From Phoronis australis (lineage: Eukaryota > Phoronida > Phoronidae): a stretch of DNA of 64,000 nt. The DNA lies in the NCBI GenBank assembly GCA_002633005.1, contig NMRA01000206.1, positions 207,250 to 271,249 of the forward strand. Reading direction: 5' to 3'. The translations under genes and the position numbers were made by a program. Shown here piece by piece: positions 35,850 to 47,800 of the stretch (within the stretch, counting starts at the first letter, position 1; every line of letters starts with the position of its first letter). The notes under the pieces were generated by a model. The model ran no database searches, was not told where the DNA came from, and worked only from the letters and a program-made list of their open reading frames with translations.

Positions 35850-38800
35850 CTAGAATGAACATTCAAATTGTTAACGAACAATATTAGCACGTAATCATCA
35901 AGGACCGACTTTGGATTTCTTATTCTTTGTCTTCATGTATTTGGAGAAAACAACAGAATACTACATTTTTCATACGAATTGGGTCACTACGTGCATTATA
36001 AATTATGACAGGCAGTGCAAAAGTTGTCAGTTAATCATGTTAGCGGGTGCCAGTGCCCGGTTACGTGAAACGGTCACAAACAGGGACTCAACTATGTACC
36101 CAAAATCTACTGGGTATTTGTGGACTTGTGAGTCTCATTACTATGTCGATTTCTGGCTTTGACACAAATCGAGAGTGAACCCCGCGTTGAATTCTTAGTA
36201 TAAAGGAAAATAAGTAGGGTTCTTTTCATGCAACGCCCCAAATTCAAGGACTAAGTCCGTAATTATTATGACTCAACTAAGGGCTCAGTTTTTAGATATG
36301 TTAGAAAAATGCCATTAGTCGAAGAAAATCTCATAATAAACATAACATTATAGAAAAGTATAACATTTGTCAGTAACGAACGAAAGGAATACGCAAAAGA
36401 TTTGGGGAACTTTGTTGAGTCCCTCTTTGGGACTGTTCCATGCAACCGGGCACTGAACTGCGTTTTGCTGTTCATCGTTTGTTCATGGCTATGAATCTGT
36501 GGGGCGGGTATGTACATGTATGTTCATAAGAGCGCCAGCCGTTTTGCTCAGACAGCCTGGACTAGCTCCGAAAAGTATTTTAATGCAAGTTGGTATTTGT
36601 CAAACGCAGTTAGGCTCGTCGATTTGCCCAGCAACATGACCAACTCGATGTACCTGTCTGGGTCGAAGGAGGGTACATTTAGCCTTCAGGGTACATGTTG
36701 CATGACGGGTCCTCTCAGGTCAGTTTTTGCTTAGGGCCTCCAAAGGAAGAGCATGATGGGCTCTTTAATGAGACGACAACTCACACAGACTTGTGTAGGT
36801 AACCTCTCCAGTTTTGCACGAAACTAGCACAATAGATTTCGCGCAAATCAGTACCCGCATATGGTGCCCACAACCTCTATCCAAAAAGAACAATGGAGTC
36901 CAAAATTCAAACTTCTAACAGATCAACGACTACACTTTGCTAAAGTCAACAGTGCTTGCCGCACTTACCAATACAATTCCTGGGCCCGGCTGCGAAAGGA
37001 ACGAAGGCATACGGACTTCGGTTAGTAACATTCTCTAGCCGGAAGCGATCGGGGTCAAAGTTCAGCGGGTCGGGATAGTAGTCCGGATTCCTATGGAGAG
37101 CGCTGATAAACATCGTTACCGTTGTGCCGCAGGGTACAAATATATTACCTGAAAAAGGTAAGCGAACCATTATTGATAAACAAACGCGACATGAGAGGAA
37201 TTAAAAGGCGCTCCCCCAAAAACCTCACATTGTGTTGACGGAAAACGTACGAGTACATCGAATTTAAAAAAACAGACATACAGTCGGTAGGCCTACATAT
37301 AGCATTGGATAAGTCGCTTCCTGTCACGTGCCATTGTATTTTATCAGAAAGATACATGTATGAAGGTGAGGCCAACTGGTCGCGTGTACAAATAGGACCA
37401 GTACCATTTTAATGGGGTGGCCACTGTGAAGGTACATGTTCATGTAAGTCCTCGCAGGACCCAGATTGTTGAGATACAAGAACGAGAGTTATAGTCTGAG
37501 TAGGCCTAATATACTTGCCCAGCTGAGCATCTTCAGTCATCGTACGGCCAATCATAGCAACGGATGGAAACAGGCGGAGGGATTCCTGTGTCACAAATGA
37601 TAACAATGATGTCGTGCACGGGGTGAACAAAACTATCGTGTCACAATCTACATATGATGAAAGAGGGACTGGTTGAATGGCTGTAGTGAACTATGGCTTT
37701 CAATACGAATCAGCTTAAAAATGCAAAAGATGAGAATTGATTCATACCAAGGTCTAGATACCGAAACTAAGAGGAACACGGGGATAACAATATTCGCTCA
37801 CGCGATTCATTTATATACTGTAAGTAACCGTGCGAAAGCAAAACCGCATAGAAGTTGACTGGGACTATTTGTTACCACCACACAACTTTCGCAATGAGAG
37901 TCTTGGACTGTGCGGGTGCTTTGGCAACGCATTGGTGTTACTGTGTATCTGACAAACGTTTGTGCCACATTTTGACAGGCAATGTCTTCGATAGGGCTGT
38001 TTTGTCCACGATAGAATACAAAATACCTGAGGTTCATAAAGTTAGCAGAGAAAGAGGACATATAAAATGCCAATAGATGGCGCAGCACAGACTAAGTTAG
38101 GCATCCGCAATGAGTGGCGGACTTAGAGGGGGGGGGGCCATGGCCCTCCTAAAATTCTCCCAGATTACATTTGGCAATACGGGGGTGCGAATGTCTGTCG
38201 GGCAAAATCCTGGCTAATTCTCTGCCATGGCCCCCCTTTAACTCAAAATTCTGGATCCGCCCCTGACAATAGTGGTCGAATTTAATGTTTGGGTTGTACA
38301 AAGCTTCCGAAGCCGACCAGGTGATTTACTTCGGAAAATAAAAACGACTTATCGACTGACGATTTTAGAGAGCGCAGCCTGGGCGCTGGCGTCAAAGACA
38401 GCACGGGTGTCGGCGTCATAAGTTCTAGTTATGTTTCATCCAATCCGATAGCAATCGGCCGATCATGCTAGGCTTCATCGAATAATAGGCCTTCTAGATC
38501 ACACTAAGAACTTACCTTTATGGTGCATTCGAGGTATTTCATTTTACTCAAATCAGGTGTTGTCACCGACCGTTCACTAGACCCTAAATCAAATAAAACA
38601 AAGTATGACCAAAACAATCATCTACTGTAAACCCGGCAACCTTCTGCAAAAATAGCTTTTGAACAACTCGTTGTAATAAAACTGACCTCAACTTGTTCCT
38701 AACATTAAGAAGAGAAGTGATGTCTGTCATTAGGAAGAACTTACATTTCGTTGTTGCTATAGCAACAACGACATGTAAGCCGATTTTAAAACGTTGCCTT

Positions 38801-41800
38801 CATCTACCTGGTCCTTTTAGTCCACATGGCCTCAAGAAATAACGAATTGTCGATTCTTACCAAGCTCTGAAATCTGAGTTAAGATAGCAACAATATATTT
38901 CCATATCAGCCAGAGAGTAAACAGATTGATGACAGAAGGCGGACTTATTCAGTATACATGTATGCCCATGTTTACCGAGAGTTCGAGTTTCTCAATAGTG
39001 TTGGAAATGATACACACAGATTATACTTTTCAAACAAAAGAGTGTGAGCTCGTTGAAGAAAGACGGCTAAATGAGCTTAAGACTTCCAGCACTAAATTCC
39101 CTCTAAGGTCATGTTATAAGGATGGTACTTCTATGAATTCTATGACAAAAGCTTAGTACAACAATATGATTATTTATAAGAAACATTTATTTCAAACGCA
39201 GTTTGGTCATGTTATTGATATCATCGTTCTACAACGGTTAGTTATTGCTTAAGTTTTAGTACAAAGCATGGGAACGTTCGTCAAAATCGAATTCTTCACG
39301 CTTGTTACTTTCAACAACTTGTACTCAGTTACGTAGCTTTGTATATAATTGGGCAAATGCTCACATGATTCATAAAACTAATTAAACTAGGGCGGCGCAC
39401 CTTAGGGGACTGGGGGGTTATAGCCATCTCATTTTGTCAGTGCTGCGCCGCCCACGGTCTATGGACAGAACACCACAGGGGTCTGAGGGGAGCTACAGTA
39501 TAGCACCCCACTTTTTCAGTGCTGCGTCGCCCATGATGAATGACTACCAATGAAAACAAAAACGGCAATAAGAGACGGCTTTAAAGTGAGAACTAGAAAC
39601 GAAACGGGGACGAAAAGAAGCGAACAGGAATCCTTAGTATTTGTAATTGCCTGTAGCCACACCACCCCAAAGGCAATGATAAAACACAACGTTATCAGGC
39701 GCGGTTGCGGTAGGACTGCGATAGATGGCGCTAGCGTATCTTGCCGTCCAGGAATACGTTTGTCAATCTGACCGTCCGCGACGCCAAAACAGGCAAAACG
39801 CAACATCACTTGACGCGCACTTTTAAGAGCAGAGACCATGATGCGGGTATGTAGGGAAAGCCTAAAGTATGCAAAGCCCTGAACGGGTTTGTTAAACCAG
39901 TGAAATAGTGGTTCACTTGTCCAAAACATCTCAAGTAGAGATGTGAAACCTTAAAGTATAAAACCTGAGACGGTAATTGAAGAATTGAGATTCTAAAAAC
40001 TTGGTGCATTTAGCTGAAAAGTTAGAAAACCGCTTCCCCTGTGCAGTTGATCATTAAACGCACCGACTTAACTGAAGTTATTCAAGAAATTGCTTGGAAG
40101 GAAAAGGGATGTTCTACCATATAAATCCCGTGAGAATTTCAAAGCTAATTTAACAAAGTTAATTGCAAGAAGTTCTGCAATTTTGCGAAATTAGTCGGGT
40201 CTCGCTTTCATAAAACCGTGGAGTGTTGAGTAGAATGATAAGAAATGTTGTTTTCGAAGGTGCATGAATTTTCGTTTCCTTCAGGCAATTCATAAAAAGT
40301 AAAATTCAATGTCATTCACCTGTGGCGGCCATTTTGTTGGTGAGCCACCCGAAATTCAAATTTTGTTTTGAAAATTACGTAAAAAATGATTACGTGCAGA
40401 AAGACCATCATTTGTTAAAACTAATACTCGTTTGAATTCAAATTACTTAAATGAACTTTTTAGCTAAACGTAAGCGTAAAGTACTAGACAAAGCATATTT
40501 AATATGAATGATAATCAAATATAAATACAAGCAAAGAAGAAGTGTGCTCGATGTCAAAACAGCGACCCCTTAAGGGTAACACTTAAAAGTCGTAAATACA
40601 ACTAAAAACCTTATTGAAAAGCTTTATCCTACATATACAAAAACAATGTAGATACATCAAGCTTTCGCTCATTATACAGATCGTTCTCTACATTACCGAA
40701 TATGTCGTCCATTTCTTTGAGGAGCTTTTTTTGCACATCCGGGTTCCGACCGATACAGTGAATTGCAAAACACGTTGCCGCGGTGACTGTGTCGTGACCC
40801 TGGAAGAAACGAACACTGAAGCATTGTACGCCTGAGATAATTCGGATGAATCGTTGGCTGTTTTGTGGTTGTCAGTGGCAACTACTCAAACATTTCACTT
40901 CATAAATCTGCATTCTGAAATATACAGGTCTGTCTTTTGATTTGTGGGACGACTTACCAATAAAAACACGCTGGTGGGAACAAACTTCTTATCCAGATTA
41001 AAAATAATTCCACGGCTTATGGGTAGGCTAAAGTGTCAGTTGCTTACTGTTCAAGACCATATGTTCGTCACAAAATGGCCATCATTATTGTTACGCGAAT
41101 TGCGGAGTTTGGTCTCTCGCATTCAGTTGTCGGTCTGTTCTCCGAAAGCTTTCGCTGGTTCCGTGCGTGTCCACTAGGGGATAGAACAGGCAGGTGTCAT
41201 TTATTTTTTTATCGGGAATTTTTTATACCGGCGTTTCTGATTGACTGGTCAAATTCTCAACAGGTAGCGCTTTGCGTAAACAAACTGGCACTACTGATGG
41301 AGGAAGTGTAAATGTAGATACGTTTGTGGTCTTTTGTACAGACAAATCGGTGCTTAATTCATGTTCAAATTAATGTGAATCAGAAAGTTGTGGTTGCGCC
41401 TTTTCGATGTACATTTTTCTACTGTTGGTGACTTTTGTTTACGTTACTGTCCTGTATTCACACAGTATGAATAACGCACTGGTTAACTCAATCTGCCAGA
41501 AGTGTGTACAGTGTACATTGCATGTGCTTCAAGCACGCGGCAATTAAACATTACTTCAGAAACGAAATAGTTGCTGTCGCGCCACTTGCATGACAAGGCT
41601 AAAAATCGTTCATAGTCTGCCATTTTTATTTGTTGTAAAGCTAGCCGATGAGGTCTGCCGAGGTAACATCAACCAGTGATAAAATGCGTTTTCCTGAATG
41701 ATACCTGCATGTTATCTTCCCCCTAGGAGAACCAGAGTCTGAAGCCAAGATCTCATTCTAAATCTGAGATAGGGGCAAATTGGACCAGTTTTAACGGCGC

Positions 41801-44800
41801 GTGGTGAAAGAAAATCTGCAAAGTTAGTTTGACTAAAGACGGGTTTATAGCACCCAGACACCAAGCTGCGGCAAAACTGGACTGGAGAGCGTTCCGTGGA
41901 GCAAATTTCATGCGGTAAAAGCCAGATATTGCTAGAGCTCGGAAAATCATGCCACTGAAATCGAGTGTTTGCGAGTATACGAGGGAGCTTACTGCCATAT
42001 CCTAGCACATTTCTACCACTGAAGTGATTGGTCATTGACGTAGGACTATTGATTCGTGGGAAGGAATTTATTATTCCCATTCAAAAAGCGTTTTTTTTCG
42101 CCGAAAATGCAAGCTTCACGTAATATCTTGTGGGTACAGAACCTAGTGCTGCATGCTGCTGACTTTATGTAGAGCGGTCTCAAACGGAATTAGAGAAATG
42201 TACAGTATAGATGAGGTCAGCCACTCGGAAAAGTAAATGAGAAGGCATCAGCGTTAGTGTTTTGGTTTGATTTCTTAAATAAACTTGCACACTTTGGTTA
42301 TGATGTAGGTGTTCCTGGGGTATTTCTCTTTGCGCCCTGTCGGTAGAATATCTCATCAGAATTTTTGATCATGATATTCTGGGGTGGAGAACCGACCAAA
42401 GTAAATGTTGAAATTTACTATTTTGAAGCAAAGTTGATGATGGTGTATAGTAGAGCGGACTGCAATGCCTGTTCGAGTTACCAGACAGTAACACCTTACT
42501 TCGAACATAAACGTGTCCGTTTCCTCTTGTATTGCCTCAAGCGATAAGGGTGCGCCGTCTTCCGTAGAGCTCAGCAGCATGTCCAGAAACGCCATACGTT
42601 TCCTGCGTCCTAGAACATCCTGTTCCTTTTCCTCGACGCTTCCAACATGCTTACCGGAAATGATCTCATTGTTGAGAGCAGCTTGACGTTCTTTGATGAC
42701 CTGCACAACAATGCTTCATACTAAACTAAAGCAGCCTCCTGTGGTAGTAACAGTTACTTGGTTACATATCAGCATTAAAGATGTACTTCCCGTTGCCTCT
42801 CATACGTTTAAGTGGAGTAGCTTGCAAATATTGAAAGTCAAACTTGGAGGCCATGCTGCCTAAATGGTCCTGATGTTCTATCAGACAATTTCAACATGGC
42901 GCTGCTATTTCGGACACGTGCTATTCATGCATATAGTCAGTGAACGTAGTGTACACATTTTCACTGATCCGGAGTGAAGAAGAATATTGATCAGGTGCAA
43001 CAAATCGCCCCGACGCGTCACTGTGTTGCAATCTGAATTCCTCAAAGGACATTTAGTGAGTAGGCCTATTTATGGCGTCGTTGCAAGCTTTTTCAACGGA
43101 AATCCGTGTAGTATAAAACTTACGATTAGACATTCAACATTTGATGACGATATTAAATTAAAACCCGAGAACTAGTATCAAGAATTTGCATTGGAGGACT
43201 CGTGTAACTGTGTTCATTTTTATGGATTCTAACTGTCCTCTAGTAGACGCTTAAAAAGGTATGCAGCAATAACGACATGCCCATCTAAACTATTACTTTT
43301 CTTACTGTGTTAGTGAAGCCCCCCGTAAACATATGCTTTGTGGAACATAATTTACACACCTTACGAGTGAAACCAGTCAGTGTTTTAAGGGCTTCTTCCT
43401 GCTTGCGGTAGTCATCAAACCATCTAAATAGGGCATCCGGCTGCTTCCAGGGCATGCGCCATCTCTGAGTTATGACGTCACCTAACCTGACACAATGAGG
43501 ATACGATAATAAAGAAAACAGAATTAACATAGCGCAGACTGATAGACATGACGTGTAACAATTAATATTACATGTCTATGTTATGTTATGTTATGTTATG
43601 ATTTCTGCGTATGCGTGAACTTAATCCAGTGCCCATGTATTGAAATAAAAGATTTGATTTTTCGTCAGTTTTTCTCGCGTAAACCTGCCTTAAATTAAAT
43701 GTTATGTCAGTATTTTTTTCTGTTCGCGCTGTTTTTAAATTAATCACTTAATCTTTTAATGAAGCATGTCAATTGTTCGCAAGTAAGCCGACGTGGAAAG
43801 TCATAAGTGCTGCATACATTCGGTTAAATAACTCGATAAACAGCGGTATGATACTAAAAGCGCACGTACTGTTCAGGTTATTTTTTCAATTCGAAGGACA
43901 CGTTTGTTTTCGCCTATTAATATCGTTTAAACCTGATCCTCGTACTTCAGTAAAACAAAATCAATGCTCTGTACACCTCGCCAACTCTCAAAAAGGGGGA
44001 GCTTCGAGACGAGCGCCTGGTGAAGGGCGATTTAATCTATATTTACTCAGTTCCGTAATTTAAACACGAATCCGCATACGACTTTTGGACCCCTTCCTAC
44101 ACATTCCGAATGTCGTGCACATCTCTAAGTCGCGACACAACGCAATCGATTAGTCGTATAGGATTAAGTCGTGTTTGAAAAGTACGCAGGCATGTGTAGA
44201 TAGGGCTTAAGTCGACGTCTGTGAACCGTTCACATGTTACACTTTGTGACACAGTGAGGTGCGTTTTAGCAGAATGGTGCTTTTATATCTCGTCGGCTTT
44301 GTACATGTACATGTACAATAGCAGTTGGCAAAACTGGGAATGTGTGAAGTCACCAATATCGTCTTCAGAATCATCTGCTATAAACTTACTCCGCTATAGC
44401 TTTGACGTAATCTTTGTTACAGGCACTCTGCGTGTCTAGATGGCAACCCATAGCTGATTCTGAAACCACATTGTAAATGCATTACCCAATCACCAGTCTT
44501 GAAACAAAATGCCAAGGACAACTGAGACAATTTGACATAGTGTTCACATGTATATATCGAGTAGAAAAAAAACATCTTTTCGCGTTAGAACCTCCTTCGC
44601 AGCATCGCATGTTGCGATAGTCTGCTCAAGGTACATCCACGACGTGCACTTCTCGCTGAATTTAGTGTGATGGCCTGTCGAGCAAAAATCACGAAGTTGT
44701 TAATCCGCCATTGAAACAGATGGCAAATGAGGAAATAGAATTTCTTTGGAAGGAGTGGTGAACTGAAGAGCTACTGCTAATAAATGACCTGTTGTATGTG

Positions 44801-47800
44801 TGCTTCCAGGTCCTGAGTAATGACATCCCTTGTCTTCCGGTACAGCGGGGATCAAACGATCAAATGAACAACAATCTTTAAACAATATGCAGTGTGCTGT
44901 AGTGGTGCGTAGGCGCACGTATGCGCAGCCAACCACCTTTTGGCATTTGAACGTAGCGCCTAAGGACCGCAAGTTACGTTCAGTGTTCAAGGTCATACGG
45001 TGGGCTTTGGGCGCCTACCTACAGTGTACCTCTAATTTTACCACTACAGCACAAACAATAATGCTCACCACAAATGATGTCTAGAGAGCACAAGTTGATA
45101 AATGGCCAAATATCGAAAGTAGGGCCGTTAGACATCTTGGACAACTTGGCCACAAGTATCCGAGATTGCTCGTTGAAGACATCCGTGAAATCTTCCAGAA
45201 TTTTGAAATGGAAAGATGGTGTCAGCAGTCTTCGGCGTGACTTCCACTTCTGCCCGGTGCTGTTGAGGACAATATTCATCAAGCAACGTTCTCGGAAATT
45301 TAAAAGGAAACTTCCGTTAAGCATTGTGCCTTGGTACATGTAATTTTGAACTACACCTTCCCATTGACCTTTAAACGAATAGCGTGAGACACCATCATAC
45401 ACAAAGAATTATGAGATTATGGCCATCTAAAGCACCATCGATCTGTAAAACTTGCTTTATTTTTGAAGTATTTCAAACAGCCAGAAGATCAGTCTGCCAT
45501 AGACGCGAGTAAACAGGTATAGCAACTATTCAAAATCAACTACCATGTTACCAAGCAGACGATAGCCTACGGGACTCTTACTGGATTCTTGAATGGATGG
45601 CTCGTATCCCACAAACCTACGCTCCGCAAAAAAGATTAATAAGGAGAAAGATATCCCTTTCAAGCAAAACGCCAATCGAAATGGGGTCACCAATCTCAAA
45701 GCTATAGATGTAGCCATTGTCTAATATAGCGGCGACAAAATGAAATACAACTTGCAGAATAGTTGGCGGTCAACGTTTTGTTTTTCGTGCGGGATTTTAA
45801 TGGAGTCGTGGATGTCTCAGCGTTTTTAATAATTTTTGAGGCCATGGGGCCGCCAAGTTGCCGTGGTTTTCCGATGGATATTCAGATGACACACACAACT
45901 TTCCAACGTCTCAAGATGTCCGCCGGTGAATGAACGAGCTTGCGTTAAAACCTTGACTACTTGGCCCGTCTCACAACTTATCAAATTTAAAAATTGATTA
46001 AGAAAATGACGCTTTCTTTGTCAACACAGAGCTAGGGAAGTTAAGGTGAAATCGCAACAGCGATGGCGATCGTCAAAAGAATCAATGAACGACATTAACT
46101 CCGCCTTCTGTCATGTGCAACCAAGAACGCTACAGTAACTCACCGTATTGAAAACCCAAAACGAAAGGTTCCGCACCAAACATACATCTATGGAAAAACT
46201 GTCACCAGATGAAAGGAAGACTGGCTGGTACCACGTGACCGGGGCTTGAAATTTTCCCGATGTTTACTATGCTTTGTGCGTTCTTGTACCGGTTCGTGTT
46301 CATATTCAAATATATGATCAACACACATCACGAATTTCTGTCCGACCGGTCGGAAATTGGTCGACGACCGGTTGTCTAATTTGCCGGTCGTTGCTCCTAG
46401 CCAACCGGTCGGACAAAAATTCGTGATGTGCGCTGTAGTTTTGGCTACACAAGTACAAACGTGTAAACGGTAAATATTTGTTCAATTAACATGACCTCAT
46501 CTACACAAACAGAAGTCATTTTATCATAAGTTTTCTTATTGTTATAAATTTCCATAAGGCCGATTCCTCCACCGTACATGTTCGATGTGTAACGTAATCA
46601 GTTTAACAATTCAGATTGTGACACATCTTTTCGCATAATCAAGCCAGAAAAGGCAACAATACTCTGCGTGTCTAATGATGACAGAGCAAAAGATAATACC
46701 TGGTAAGGAGGCCATCGTTCAACCAAGGCCTGATGAATTTATATTCGCGTGCCTTTGTAATCAATTTGTTACTTCCCATAAGAGCCTGAAAAATAACTTT
46801 TTGCAGTGTCGTATTGGGTACGCATTAATAGCACTGCCCACTTGCAATACATCAAATGATGACGACCTCAGACAGGTTTTTAACTGTTGTGGTTCAACTT
46901 GGAATCGCACTTGATCCCAAGATCGTTTACAAGTATGCGTCAACCTGGAATACCCGAGTAAATTTGGTAAGGTCACTCAAATAATCACGTTCACGTTGCT
47001 AAACAATATTGCACTGCATTAGAATAAATCACGTGTTCATAAGATAATGTAATGCTATCATGTTTTTACTTTTAGCCGATGAAACTCTTACTCAAAACCA
47101 AAAGCAAACAAAATGAGCTAATTCACTCGGGGAATTTTGATCTCGTAACTGAAATGTAAGATAACATAACAACAGCGTGGGCCTAAGTGTCAGTCTTCTT
47201 ATCTCATTCGATGTTTCATTGATCCACGCACAAACACTTGAAATTCGCACACAAAATGTGAGAGATTGCTGGAAATGTTCCCTACACCGTGACGCAAAAA
47301 ACATCGTTAATCAGTAGAACTCGGGATCGATGGAATGCCCCCTATTAAATGGAAACGGTATCCTCAAGCCACTCACATTATCATTGCTCATTCTGCACGT
47401 TTTGACAGTTTGCATAATGAAGAATCTGTTTTCAACGTGCTCCACACTTTACGGTGGTCAACCACATTAGTTTTGGAGGACCATATACATAGTTTTACAT
47501 GTGCCTACATTTGTACGGGCAAACAAAGTACCTCGTAAATGTCACTGCCGAAGACAAATACCATAGGCTTTGGTCCCATCCATAATCTGAACGCCTTGTT
47601 CCGGTTGAATTCTGTGGCAAAGTCAAACATCTGTCGAAAAAAATCTGAAAAACAAAAAGGCCAAATTCAATTGCAATTTGAATTACTGGCAAAAAGGCAA
47701 GCTACGCGTAACACAATAATCAGAGCTGACTGGCACCGTGTTTTCCCCGAGAGCTTGTACAGTGCTCATGAGCACGTGACCACCCAAATTTACTCGAAAA

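Noticed and set aside
37409-37514. P450 exon 10 read through or ended at the GT at 37514
   Set aside because: The GT donor shifts frame and gives a TAA at the start of exon 11. Only the GC donor keeps the CYP4 alignment.
39516-39929. 137-codon minus-strand open frame with hydrophobic segments
   Set aside because: It lies inside P450 intron 8, overlaps the GGGCGGCGCA repeat and has no family motif.
41712-42080. Overlapping minus-strand frames next to TIR element copy 3
   Set aside because: Two frames are open in the same stretch with no motif. It is intronic to the P450 and likely chance.
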